Made by a program: the position numbers and the translations under genes
Shown: one piece after another, positions 12,064 through 24,800 of the stretch
Position numbering within the stretch: position 1 is the stretch's first letter
Layout of the letters: each line of letters opens with the position of its first letter
The notes under the pieces: generated by a model
The model's input: only the letters and a program-made list of their open reading frames with translations
Told to the model about the DNA's origin: nothing
Database searches by the model: none
Assembly: GCA_004123355.1 (NCBI GenBank)
Contig: SCHM01000002.1
Coordinates: forward strand, 1,426,001 to 1,490,000
Reading direction: 5' to 3'
Length of the DNA stretch: 64,000 nucleotides
Origin: Amphirosellinia nigrospora
Taxonomy: Eukaryota > Ascomycota > Sordariomycetes > Xylariales > Xylariaceae

Positions 12064-13893
12064 TCAGTACTCGGCCTCAACATCACCTTCCGCCTCGAGG
12101 GAATCCGTCCGTGGCAACCTCCTCATAATCACGCTCTAAAGCAGCCAAGTCCTCACGAGCCTCAGAGAACTCGCCTTCTTCCATGCCCTCACCCACGTAC
12201 CAATGAACAAAGGCACGTTTCGAGTACATTAGATCAAACTTGGCAGATAGTGCGGACCAAGCTTCGGCAATAGCAGTGGTGTTGGAGAGCATGCACCTAT
12301 AGCAATGTTAGCACTGGATGACCACAATAAATAGAATTTAGACATACACAGCGCGGCGACCTTGGCCAGGTCGCCGTTAGGTACTAGCTGAGGAGGCTGG
12401 AAGCAGATTCCGAGCTTGAAGCCAGTGGGACACCAGTCAACGAACTGAATGGTTCGCTTAGTCTTGAGAGTAGCCACTGCGGCATGGGCGTCCCTGGGGA
12501 CAACATCACCGCGGTATAGCAAGCAAGTGGCCATGTATTTGCCGTTGCGAGGATCACATTTGACCATCTGGTTGTAGGGCTCGAAGCAGGACATGGTCAT
12601 CTCCTGGACAGAGTTGGCCTCATGGGCAGCTTTAGCAGCCGAGATGACAGGCGCATAAGCAACCAGAGGGAAGTGGATGCGGGGATACGGGACCAGATTG
12701 GTCTGGAACTCATTGAGATCGACGTTTAGAGAGCCATCGAATCGAAGAGAAGCAGTGATGGAAGAAACGACTGAGCCACGTTAGCATCAATCCGGCGGAC
12801 AAGTGATCAATGTGTTACCTTGGGCGATCAGACGGTTGAGGTTCTCGTAGTTGGGGCGCTCCAGACCGAGATTGCGACGGCAAATGTCGTAAATGGCCTC
12901 ATTGTCAACCATGAACGAGCAATCGGAGTGCTCTAGAGTGGTGTGGGTAGTAAGGATAGAATTGTACGGCTCGACAACAGAGGTGGCTGTTTGAGGAGCA
13001 GGATAGACACAGAATTCCAGCTTGCTCTTCTTACCATAGTCAACAGACAATCGTTCCATCAAGAGGGCACCGAAGCCAGATCCGGTACCACCACCAAATG
13101 AGTGGAAAACCAAGAAACCTTGAAGACCAGCACAGCTGTCCGCAACACGTCGAATCTTGTCCAATACCTGGTCGATAAGCTCCTTGCCAACCGTATAATG
13201 ACCTCGTGCGTAATTGTTGGAAGCATCCTCCTTGCCAGTAATCATCTGCTCGGGGTGGAAAAGGCTTCGGTAGGTGCCGGTGCGAACCTCGTCGACAACA
13301 TTTGGCTCGAGATCACAGTAGATGGTGCGAGGGACATATTTGCCCTGGCCTGCAGCGGTTCAAAAAGTTAGATGGGCATTCGTGCGATGATACTTGGTTG
13401 TGTTCCCTACCGGTCTCGGAGAAGAAAGTGCTGAAGCCATGATCGGGATCAGCTTTTTTGCGCTCTTCGGTTAGGTATCCATCGGGCTAACATCAACAGT
13501 TAGGGGCATCTAGTATCACCAAGGCAGTTGTTCGAGAAACATACCTGAATGCCGTGTTCCAGGCAGTAGAGCTAAGAAGACGTAAGCCCAGGCCACGACT
13601 TGTCGTCCAAGATATGCTAGGCTAGACGAGCCAGCAAGGTGAATGGCCTGCAAGGAGATGAAGCACGACGCTTCTGCTGCCCACTTACCTCCCAGCAGGA
13701 GTTGGCAATCTGGCAACCAGCCTGACCGACTATACACAAGACCTTTGTCAGTATGATGATGATGCTGCTGCTTTAGCCCAGTCGGGATAGGGATGACCCG
13801 GAAGTGAGTGTTGTATGCTGAGTATCGATTGTGCGGTGAAGAGAAGACGCGTGCCTGGAGGAACATACCGTTGATGCTGATGATCTCACGCAT
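12064..13893 (-). CDS. TUB1: Alpha-tubulin
   Basis: Alpha subunit of the microtubule heterodimer. Seven exons can be placed by splice site and codon phase: 13893-13869, 13729-13689, 13571-13545, 13486-13411, 13349-12819, 12770-12350 and 12296-12064. The total is about 450 residues, the family length. The N-terminus MREIISIN and the GQAGCQIAN segment are alpha-type; beta-tubulin would read MREIVHLQ. The GTP-binding tubulin signature GGGTGSG is at about 13095-13075. Five closely spaced introns near the 5' end are typical of fungal tubulin genes. The gene ends in an acidic tail finishing EAEY, with a C-terminal tyrosine, but only after one extra base (or two missing) near 12101-12106 is allowed for; as written, the last 15 codons are out of frame. 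The gene is divergent from the ER protein at 14502, with about 600 bp between the starts. Confidence 0.96.
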
Positions 13894-14501
13894 TGTGATA
13901 GTAGACAATAGAAGAGCTCACAGGGGAAATAGGGGGGGTAATGTGTCTCGTAAAGAGGTGAGCAAGATCAAATAACAACAGCCTATCCGATAGGTTGAGG
14001 GCAGGAGAGAAGTCAACAGTCTACTTAAGGATGAAGTCTAGTTGGGTTCTGTTGATCGTGGAAGGGTCGTTTTGAGCAGTGGGGTCTTTTTTGTTGTCCC
14101 CTGTTTTTGGTAAGCGCACTGGGCGGGCTTCGGGTCTTCTGTTGATAGCCCAATTCCCTTCTACCCAACTAGTTACCAATCGCCCCCTAGTGGCCAATCT
14201 ACCGGATTGGTTAGAGCCCCAGCACAGACCAGAGTTGCCCCCCTGACGCCGGCCCTCCGGCAGCTACCGGGAGCCCATCTTCTTTGGTACGGAGGTACCG
14301 AATAATATGTACATACCTACCTAGGTAGGTACGCTGACAGTCTGTGCTGTGTTGGCGCACTTTGTCCCAATCAAATATTCAAACAGGTGATAGTGCTTCG
14401 AATTTTGCTCATCTAATCTAGCGCATTTTGGCTCCTCATCTCCTCCCCTACCTGTTCAGCCCTTATCTTATTCTTCCCATGTTTGGTGAGTGGCCGCCAA
14501 C
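13894..14501. promoter_or_regulatory. Divergent promoter region, alpha-tubulin / ER membrane protein
   Basis: A 608-bp spacer between two outward-facing start codons, so both promoters must lie here. It includes a palindromic stretch around 14312-14332 (ATACCTACCTAGGTAGGTA) and pyrimidine-rich tracts (14440-14478) just before the + strand start. No TATA box is convincing. A short upstream ATG at 14479 opens a 10-codon frame that overlaps the real start. Confidence 0.5.
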
Positions 14502-15254
14502 ATGTTAGCCTCGTGGATTTGGGTGTTTCTTATACTTCCGTGTGTATTGGCAAATACCGAGAAGACAATCTTCCTTGGCCCACCACCGGTGGATATAAAC
14601 GCGACTTATCCCACTTTAGACCACTTACAAATAGTCTCCCTCACCCCTCGTCACTTCACCGTCCGTACGCATCTTGAAGTAGAATTCCCTAGCAACAAGT
14701 TGAGACACGGCAAAGCCTCATGGTTTGTCCTCTACAATCTAAACGAAAATGAACGTTATGAAGTACGCGTTTGTTGGGCAGCAACTGTAGGTCAAGCCTT
14801 CCCACAGGGCTTAATGCGGTGGCAAAGACGCTTATTTCTATCCTAGCAACCAACCGCATTTAGGCTTGAAAATATGAACTCGAAACTGTCTTTAAGGCCC
14901 CTGAATTGACAGCAGAATTATCCGCAAATGCATACACATTACAGTCTAACATGAACAACTATGTTGCTATACCTTCGCAAACGCTAGAGCCGGGTATAAA
15001 AGATTCCGTCTTGCTGCTTAGGATTACCGCAGCTGCAGACTTCTATACAACAAATCATACATTGATGAAAAATGCCCCCCGGTCTTTGTAGACATTATCC
15101 TGGACCCCTTCGTATGGAACATACTTCCCGGTCGCTTGTGCCCACGGGAATTTATATTGTTGCGGTAGCCATCGTTTCCAGGTTTGTGGGCAAGTGGATA
15201 TCATCATGGGTTTGCCAACTGGCAGCAGAGCCAACGAAACAGAAGCGTCAATAG
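14502..15254 (+). CDS. Unnamed type I ER membrane protein with C-terminal KXKXX signal
   Basis: I recognise this only as a conserved kind of fungal secretory-pathway protein and know no function. Exons are 14502-14786 and 14847-15254, about 250 residues. It begins with a strong signal peptide (MLASWIWVFLILPCVLA, then TEKTIFLGPP). A luminal domain of about 190 residues has two N-glycosylation sites (NAT, NHT) and a conserved-looking RYEVRVCWAA-QPTAF segment spanning the intron. Near the C-terminus is a single membrane segment (about 15143-15205). The short tail ends KQKRQ, which fits the KXKXX pattern that returns type I proteins to the ER. Three one-base deletions (near 14870, at a C run near 15068-15073, and about 15115-15135) must be allowed for, and together they restore an exact multiple of three. 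It shares its promoter region with alpha-tubulin. Alternative: a component of an ER processing or GPI complex, which is speculation. Confidence 0.75.
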
Positions 15255-15522
15255 TTGTCTTGGTATAACGTCTGATCTCGGCGTCAAGAAAACCGGGCAG
15301 CTCCTTCAAAAAGCATGAACAACATATATCAATTCATTCGACACGGTCTTTGCCAAGGTGTTTTGGCCACTTATTCTGAGTACGCAGGCTGCCTCGACAT
15401 GAAGACCCTCAAGACAGATAGACAACGAAATCTGAGGCATAATGGCCGTTCTCGACTCGAAGCCAACGCTCCCAGTGGTTATACTGCACTATGAGCCCAC
15501 CGTTGGCTCTTTAAAGTCCCAA

Positions 15523-16930
15523 CTACCAGTTCCCAGAAGGGTATCCTGCTTGACTTCCGTGTTGCCCATGTTGTGGAGCGGGTCCATGACCGGCATAAGA
15601 GGATTGGCTAGGGTACTGATGTGAGCCAGCCGCTGGTGGAGGGGGCGGGTACTGCTGGCTATACGTAGAAGGAGGTGGTGGATATTGTTGTTGATGACCC
15701 CCGTATGACGGCTGGGCTGGAGAAGATGTGTATTGGTTCTGTTGAGGAGCTGCTTACGTTAGAAAACTTTAGATATCGCTAGTCCGGAAATACTCACGAT
15801 AATCATGAGGAGCTGGGCTATGCCCATAATTGGATGGTGGACCATTACTTCCATAGGGGGCATTCTGCCCGCCTTGAGTGTATGATGTGACATGTTGCCC
15901 TGGTGGAGGCGGAAAGGATGGCGGGACGTGCTGGTTTGGGGAGGCGGATAGGATGGTGAAGCATGCTGGTTTGGGGGAGGATTGTAAGAAGGTGTACTGT
16001 GTTGGTTAGAGGGCGGCGAACTATATGAAGGTGTTGATGCGTTTGGCGGTTGGTAGGATGTCGGCGGAGCCTGGCCACTGTAACTTCCCGATGAGCCGGA
16101 ATTCGAGTATCCAAAACTTTGCCCCTAGGTTTATGTAAATAGCTATAATTGTTATTATCATGAAGAGAACTTACTGATTGCTTGCCGTGATGGCCCCCAA
16201 ATATACCTGACACGCCTCCCATCACCTGTCCGGCTAGCCCACTGGAGGAATGAGATTGTCCACCTTGGTAGTTTTGGGGCTGCTCGGGTTTCTGCCCTGA
16301 CGAGAACAGGTTTGAAGCTAGTTGGCCTACTAGGTTGGCTGAGCCGCCACCTCCAGAATGACCCCAGATGAGCTGCCGTGGCTGCTGCCATGACTATTGC
16401 CAAGGCTCCCAATAAGTTGACCAGCCAGATTTCCGAGGCCCCCTGAATGACCGCTGCCGCTATGCGGCTTCCCATTGCCCCTGTGAACTGGCCTAACAGC
16501 GCGTTTGTGGCGATGCTCTGTCACAATGAGACGGTCAGTGTTGCTTCGCTACGAACACTCAATATTCTAACGAAGAGCGTTTGAACCAACGTACGCCAAA
16601 ACCTCTGTCGCTGGTCATTCCGTCGAGGCTCCTCGAACTTTCTGGGGGTAAGATAGGCTCCATGCGACCATCTGGGTGTTTGAGAGTTTGAGTGCCGTCC
16701 GGATGTGTTATAACCTCTCGTGGGCCCGGTACCCCATACGGATGATCGTTCGATTGCGCTGGAGTGCCACCTGGGGCAGCATCGGTCGGAACCTCCCATT
16801 GCGAGACACCAGTCGAAAGTTGGACATAGTAGTATTTTTTACTCGATCCATCCCACTGCGCGATCCATCCTGGAGGGAGATGTGGTGGCTCGAACGTGGG
16901 ACCCTCGTTGGGCGAGGCGGGGCCAGCCAT
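15523..16930 (-). CDS. WW-domain protein with Gly/Ser/His and Pro/Gln/Tyr-rich tail
   Basis: The N-terminal WW domain is clear at about residues 18-50 (LPPGWIAQWDGSSKKYYYV, then STGVSQWEVP), with the two signature tryptophans and the Tyr block; it should bind proline-rich PPxY or PPLP ligands. Exons are 16930-16595, 16517-16175, 16124-15798 and 15752-15523, about 410 residues. After the WW domain comes an HPDG repeat (THPDGTQTLKHPDGRME), then a Gly/Ser/His-rich segment with repeated GQL or GQ-type small helices (exon 2). The tail is low-complexity with many PPP, SYP and QQY repeats ending GYPSGNW. Exon 2 contains at least two one-base frame shifts (near 16495 and 16365), judged by low-complexity sequence continuing in the next frame. 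No enzyme domain is visible. Proteins like this are often adaptors or condensate-forming factors, but its role is not known to me. Confidence 0.8.
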
Positions 16931-18864
16931 CACGACTGAGGGGTCTTGAAGCGGTCCTCAACTACTGCGTACAGTGGCTGACGGCGAGGTGCAAAGCGAA
17001 ACGGGGAAAGATGTAGAGGGCGACTGGATAGAAAGAGGCCTGCATGATAAAGAATTGTTATTAGTAGAACTAGACCGCTACGTAGTTGAAGGCAAGGGCA
17101 TCCTGAGTGGCTGAAGTGACATAACGTACCTCGTCAATTCTGGGGCTCAGCTTGAAAGGACCAACAACCTGGAAAGCTTGGAGGGGTTAGATAGAGAGCG
17201 TCGAGACGACGGCGCTGATATTAATCCTATTATCAGGATGCCGGTCGCAGGTGCTGGCAGGTGGAGTTATCTCTCTACCCAGTGCCAGCAACCTCTGCTC
17301 AAAGGTTTTTAGCAATAATTCCGTTGCCCGTAAACTGGCCGTACCAATGTACCTGGATAAAATCCACTACAAGGCAACCTTGAAGGTTCGTTATAAATAA
17401 GGGTACAATGTCATTATTGGATGCTTTGAAATCCCAAGGCGGCTATCCATCACATAGGTAGCTAGGCTTATAAGCTTGTCATCAACATCACCTACAGTAT
17501 ATTCCAAACCTCACTATCCAAATAGCTTGTGACAAATGAACCAAAAGTGGCTGTCGGACAGAGCTCACTCTCAAATATGTGCGTGGCCATAGAACTACGA
17601 CCCAGTTGTCGATATCATCGTTGAGGTATGCGCTTCATTGCTAAACCTCACTACCATCTTACAAGTGCTGACCATATAGGTATTCAAAATATTAGTGTGT
17701 ATTTACTTGGGTAAGTCCTCTACTGCGTGCCTAAGGTATAGATAAAGATAAAATCTATCTTACTTTTACCAGTATACCTTATGCGCTTGAATAGATACTT
17801 AAATCCAGATAAAATATGTACCTGCTTACTTATATGTAGGTAGCTCAGGTAAGTAAAATGGATGGGTAGGTGCCCATATTAATGTCAATGTATACACTAG
17901 GTACATACCTATAGTATAGCGAGGTAGATATGGCCAAAGCTCCAGTCCCCCCTTACAGTAGGTATGTATGTCCTCAAGTGCTACATAGGTAGCCTAACTG
18001 GTATGCTGGAGCAAATATATTCCAAGTAAGTACCGCCAAGGTAGGCCAGTTAGTCTATCCGCGTTAGGTACGAAGACATGTTACTGGGGAGCTAAGGTAC
18101 CTGTTGAGAACGTGTGTGGGCATCCCTCCTGCACAACGCAAACCTCTACATTACGCAAAAGGTTATCTATTAGTTGCGACCTACCTACCTACCTAAGTAC
18201 TTCACTCACTCTCAAAACACAACTTTCCTCTCCCAACCGTTTTCTCTTTTTCACGATCTGCTCCTGCGCCCTATCACTAGTGACACTATCTCTGAGCCAC
18301 ACAAGCTGGCCAGAATCACCTCGATATCTTTGTTTTCTTGGCGGATTTCTGCGAACTTGGCACTGACGGCACAGCGGTCTGCACCCGCCTGGTCCATCAG
18401 CCACCTACAGCAAGCCGCCTCGAAAGCAAGGCATAACGTCCTTCGACCTCATAACTTTTGTCCAGTCCTCTGCAGCAGCATCATCCATCCACATTGTGAA
18501 CTTCCATAGGCACCCGTCCACACTTTCGCCACGTTCCCTCCTTATTCCCAACCCAACCCCGCGAACTGCGAGTGCCAGCAAAAGCAAGCTTGGGCGGTCT
18601 TCCCCCGAACACCCCACACTGCGACAGTCACAAGGCTGAGCTTTGGCGACGAGGCCCAACCATCTCGACATCTCTGGGCAGCTTGCAGCACCGATTTTTT
18701 CGCATTGAGATACAAAGTAACCAGTTTACCGAGGGGAGCGGTCCATCACTTTGGACGCTCCAGGGCGCCACGTCAAGTTGTTGTTCTCGAGTGTCTGATT
18801 CGCGGTAGTGGAGGGGGCGATTTGATGATACATTTCTCGCGGCCTAGCCGCCTCTACTTTCACC
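16931..18864. other. Long divergent intergenic region upstream of TOM1
   Basis: About 1.9 kb without a supportable gene. The interval 17690-18100 is dense in TAGGTA/TACCTA motifs and (CCTA) runs, also at 18180-18198. Sequence from about 18200 to 18860 is pyrimidine-rich and probably the long 5' untranslated leader of the HECT ligase. The short frames in it (for example 18174-18509) show no motif and lie in this leader. Confidence 0.5.
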
Positions 18865-21800
18865 ATGGGAAAGATAACGAAGACCATCCAGGCTAAGCAT
18901 AAGGAGACCTTGGTAAGGCCAAGGGAGCGATATGTGCCTAGTTTAACGCTTGCTAACATCTTCTCAGACTCCTTGGCTACAAGAATTCGTCGATTCGGCG
19001 ACATCCAAATCGTTACCTCTCCTGCCCCGAGTTCTTGCAACATTTCCTTCACGATGGCCGTTTCCGCGGGGCGATCTGTATCATTGGATACCTCTTCTCA
19101 ACCGATTTGATGGGCTCTTGGAGTCGTTCATTACTACCTACAAATTAAACGACGGCCCCCAGAGTCGTGATTTCGGCCTTGAAGTACTTTTAAAGAGTGG
19201 CGATGAGGATATCGACAATGAGGCTGAGCGGTCTAAATCTCTCGCAGAGCTCGGCTATAAGCAGGATGGAGACGTGTATCTCATTGAGTCTATCCTCAAG
19301 TTCACTCAAATGCTCCTGGATCACTGTGGCAATCGCAGCATATACGCCAGCAGCGCCCACCTAAATGATCTTCTAAACAGCACAGACTACAGGATTTTGT
19401 GTGCTACACTTAAAGTGGGCGTCGAGCTTGCTCAACGTTACCAGGCTTCGGTGAAACGCATCCACGGGATGGCTACTCGACAGGTGCACACTACTCTATT
19501 ATCGAATCATTACAACATAGACCTTGATCGCGTGCAGCAGCTAGCCCAGCCTTTCGTAAAAACGCCCATCGTTAGACCCTCTGATCCAGGCACACTTTCC
19601 ACACCAAGCAGTGCTAGCAAGAGCAAAGAGAAACCGTCAGGTGGAAGCTCAAAGAACGTGGCTACAATGTTCGCGAACGATCTATGTGCCATTGTAAAAC
19701 CAGAATCCGACGAAGGACAAGACGCCCAAACGCGTTGGAATGGCTGGGCTGACGTGAAATTAACATACTATCCATCTTCTAGTCCGGCTTCTCATGAACA
19801 CGCACAGCCGTCCGTGCCGGATCGCGGCATGCCAAATGCTCCGTCCACTCCTACACCCCTACGACGTAGTAATTCCGCGAATACCTCACACGTCACCCCT
19901 CGCACAAACCGTCAAGTCCAGGGATTATTAGAGGATTCTCCAGGCTCGGCCTCTAAGTCTCCTGCCCCGGGCCGTGATGAAAGTATTTCTCCCGGTCAGA
20001 AATGCCTGGAGGTGTCTCAGTCTACCGTTGTTTCCTCTTCGCCGTATCATATTTTGGGCAAGCTACCAAAAGACTTACCAAAAGAGACTAGATATGAATT
20101 CCTCAATCGCCTACGTGTAGCTAAAGCCCTGACAGGATCCACTGAGTCTCGGCAACAAGCCCTTAAAGCACGACTGCTGGCTATTCAAAATTTAGCATAC
20201 ATTCACGTTGAGTCTACCTTTGTCGAAAAGGTCCTTAGGCAAGATAGTGATGAGCCACGTCGGTTCCAGTTAGTTTACCAACTTGCTGAACTAATCCACC
20301 CTGGCGCGGACGGCACAACACAGGTGCCTTTAGATCTTCAGTCTATTGCGCTCTCTCTTCTCGAGGCAATTTCATCGTTTCACTCTAAAGTTCCTGACGT
20401 ATTCTCTGCCTTAAACGCAACAGTCAATCACGGTGTGCTGCTTTATGTCATCAGGAAAGCTGTTGCTGAGATGAAGGAGGATGACATGGGTGATGAGTGG
20501 ACTTTGAAGGATGAGTGGCGAGACAATCTATTTTCCTTGGCACTTCATATCACTATGGCGATGGCGAATACATCTATGCGCAACATTCCAGAGATCATCT
20601 CAGCTGGTCTGCTAGATATTCTTGTCGAAATCCTGAACCTTAGATCGAATGTCGCTGAGCGAACGCACGGCACACTGGTTGGGTTCTTGGACAGCCTCAT
20701 GTATAATGTGCAGACTTCGTTCCCGTCGCTGGCGGCAGCTGATGGTCTCGAAGCGATTACGAACCTTATTACACACGAAGTAATCCTTGCCAAACAGCTC
20801 GTTTCTGATGGGCAAGGGACACCTCCTAGCCATCGGTCACAAGTTGTGGACTATGAGATTCCTTTCTACCAGCAGCAAAATCTCAAGTTTCTCTTAAAGT
20901 TCATCCATCATATGATGACAAACGCATTTGCTTTTGGTGGGAACACTGACCGACTACTTCGGAATCTTGTGGATAAGTCTGATCTCCTTCACAGTATCCG
21001 TGAGATCATTGAAAACGTGACACAATTCGGAGCGCTAGTTTGGACAAATGCCGTCACTATTCTAGGTGATTTTCTCAATAATGACCCAACTAGTTTTTCG
21101 GCAGTTCTTGAAGCCGGACTTATTCACAGCTACCTCACCGCCTTGACAGGCCGTCCTGTCGCGATTGCGCAACGCGACGACGCGGGGACCGCGACACCTG
21201 AGCACACAAACGCAGACGACCATGAATCTTCGGACGGTTCTCCTGTTTCGGATATTCTTGAACAGGATAATCGGCCACACCCTCCACCTCAGGACGTCCT
21301 CGAACGGCCCCGAGATCACCCGCTCGCTGGAGGGATTCTTGCATCTGCGGATCCTATTTCAACAGTGCCTGTTGTCCTGAACGCGATTTGTCTGAACAAC
21401 CTTGGAATGAAAATGGTTGTTTCCTCCCAAGCATTTGATAGCTTCTTTGAGATATTTGAGAGCCCAGATCACGTGCGGGTAATGGCCGCAGACGAGAGCC
21501 TCTCCAGTGGTGTTGGAAGCAGCTTCGACGAACTTGCGCGTCACCACCCGTCTCTCCGACCCGCCATTGCGAATGCAGTCTTAGACATGATAGCCCGGGT
21601 CACATATCTTGCCAAGGTCAAGGCCCAAGATTGTAACTGGGGGCTAAGCTTGTCGTTCAGGATTCTGAGCAGCGGGAACTAGTCGCTGATGAGTCGCTTG
21701 GAAATTGTGCTTTAGGATCGCCGGAAAACGCGAGAAGCAATAGTATTATTGGTGACTCAGATGTCCATATGATGGATATTGATGCCCAGGATGTTGAAGA

Positions 21801-24800
21801 CCCAGAAAAGTCGTCTGGCGCACTGTCGGTTCATACATCCATTTGCCCATGTTGACGTCGTCGCTGGGTTCCTATCCCAGTACATCGGTAATCAACATTT
21901 GAAGACGAGCTTGGTCAACAATGGTGGAGTCGAGCGGCTTCTAGACCTGTACACGTCACCAAGCTTGCCTTACACCTCTCGAGGGTCTTTCGCGGCTAGA
22001 GGTCTCCAAACCGTATTATCATCATTGATTGAATCATCGCCAATAATCGGTCTTCCATCGTTGCTCAAGCGCACGCAGGACGCGATTAGTGTGCTTGATG
22101 TTGTTACCAAGTCCGAAGATACAGCTTCCTATTTCAAACCCTTCCTTACCCAGGATGCACTTGTGACTGGAGACACCACTCATGATCTAGTAAAGCATCT
22201 AACAACTGGCACTCCAGTCGTCAAGGCACTATTAAATGCTCAATCTTTGATGAGAGTGCTTTACCACTCCTTTCCCTTCTCTTCAAGATCCCAAGCTGTT
22301 ACGCTTCATGCAATCAATGTTTTTGACTATCATAGTCAATTAATCCGGTCACTGGGCCCCCTCATCCGTGCCGTGGTTCTTGAAGAGATAGCCATATCGA
22401 CTATCGTTCCACAAGAATGGTATGGCAAAGAAAGCGAGAGCCCGGATCAGCAAGGTGCCGCGGCCGTGGCTGCACCTAAGAATGAAGGTGAATCTAGCCC
22501 TGAACTTGAAGAACCTAACTTTTCTGTTGCTTCTTCATCTGCTGCCATCTGGCATTGGGCTACGGGGGAAAAGATAGGCTCAGGCTCGGAGCTTCTAAAG
22601 AGCACGCGGGTTAGCCCGCAGTACCGGAATTTTCAGACCATCAAAACCCTATGTGAAGCTCTGCTCCCTACCGCTCTCCCTCTCTTACAGACCTACGGGA
22701 AATCACTACTACTAAGGCGTGAACGTGATACATACATTAGATCCCGCCATGCCCAGCTTGCGGAAGATATTAGTCTGGTTATCCTTCAACAGTTCCGAAA
22801 TCCCGATCACGAAGCAACGGCTCGAGACTTCCAGTTTAGTTATATTATGCTTCATACCGCTCATGAGCTGTTGGTGAACCCCACCGCAGAAGGTAAGTAG
22901 CGCCCTTCGTTGTTGTTAAATGTTGAGCTGCTGACTCCCATAGGCCGTTCTGACCGAGCACTGCATGCTCAGAATATTATCCCTGTGCTATTGGCGTTCA
23001 AAAAACATGGTGGTTTGAGGCTGCTCAATTCGAAGCTGATCGAGTTCAAGAATGAAATCTGTAAAAAGCATGAGAGTGACGACGAAGTAGTTCGGTCGAG
23101 ACTCGCTTCTGTCTGCCTCAAGAAGATTCTAGATATCTATGCCATGTTTGCTAATGGAAAACTTATCAGTGATGCGGTTGGTGGTGTAAACGTTCTGCCA
23201 CAGAGAGCTACGAGTGGTGATCGGAGAGGTGAGACGACGGTTGCACCAAATCTCATCGTCGAGCTTAGGGCCACAATGTTACCTGTCATCCAGGAACTAT
23301 GGGAATCACATCTGATTGAGAAAGGTTCAGTGATGGCTGTCGCTAAGACTATTGAAATTCTAAAGTTCATATCTTTAGCAGAGGCAGAAAGCCACGCGTA
23401 TAGGCGCTCAGATAAGGCAAGTAACCGTATCAACTCGCTCTCGTTGATAGAACGCTGGGGCTAATTTGCGTTAGAATCTACCACCTGCATACCTCGAGCC
23501 AAACAACGCCAGATTCCCTTGGTCAACACATGTGCAGGAAGTCAAACAGCTCACCGAAAAAGGCTTTTCCGAAAGTCTTTCGCAAGAAGCGATTTATCGT
23601 AGTTCGGGTAATCGTCAGGTGGCTTCTGAATATTGTGTTCTGCACCAAAAGGGCATCGCAGGAACTAGCAATCGCATCCCCGACAATGACTCCCCGACAA
23701 ATACGGAAAGCGGATCTCCGGTTGAACGTAACGTTTCGGCCAATGAAGAAGCGATGATCCTAGACTTACCTTCAGACCTCCCTTCAGGCATTCTGGACGA
23801 GGAACTCATTGGCGAACTTCGTGACGAACTCCGAGACGCCGCTGCGTTGTCGAGTGGTACTGATCGGGACACTCCAATCCCGTCCGTAGTGCATCAAGAA
23901 TCGAATAATCATGGATCAGTTCCGGCAAACCCAACACAGGGCTCTTCAGGCAAGGCAGAGCCAGAAACAGAACCATCGCCATCATATGTGGCGAAAGAAG
24001 ATTTGGACGAAGAACGAGCTAAGCTACGCTCTAACCTTATTGACAGGTGTTTGGATGTCATAGGAGCTCACCCAGACACGACTCATGAAGTCTCCGAATT
24101 AATCGCATCCGTCGTTTCAAAGTCTCCTGGAGATGATTTATCTATTAGACAAGAAATCGGCGAAACACTTGTTAATGCGCTTATGTCTTTCGCAATGGAC
24201 GACGACTTGAAATCCATTGGGCGAAGCATTGCCGCTTATGCCCATCTTCTGTCTCTGCTTCTCCAGGAGGAGCAGTTCCTAAAGGCCACGGTAGGTATTC
24301 TGAGGGAAAATGTGAGTGAATTCCTACGGTTTCTTCACGTCCCAGGATCCTCCTCTACTGAAGAGTTGTCTCCCTGGATCCCATACGTGCTTCTTGTGTT
24401 TGAGATACTACTCAGCGACGACGAACAACCTGGAGACATCAACTGGAAGGCTCCTGAACTGGAGAATGATGCTGTTCGGCCTCTAGAGTGGATTCCCAAA
24501 GATGTTAATGTGAAGGACGACGATCGGCGAATCCTTTTAAGTTCAATTCTTGATATTCTTCCACGTATTGGCAAAGAGGAGTCGCTCGCAATCTCGGTCC
24601 TGAGAATTTTGGTAATTCTGACTAGAGACCGCGCTGTGGCTCGGCAGATTGGTGATAAAAAGAATCTGCAACGCCTATTTGTCACCGCAAAGCAACTATC
24701 TGGAGCTGGAGCCCTTCGTCTTAGTGAGACGCGAATATCCTCGTATGTATTGACTATCCTCCGCCACGTAATAGAGGATGAAGAGGTTATAAAACAAATG

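Noticed and set aside
12064-13893. Beta-tubulin assignment
   Set aside because: The MREIISIN start, the QIANSCW segment and the EAEY end are alpha-tubulin features.
18174-18509. 111-codon frame in the TOM1 leader
   Set aside because: Pyrimidine-rich 5' leader translated by chance; no motif and no good start context.
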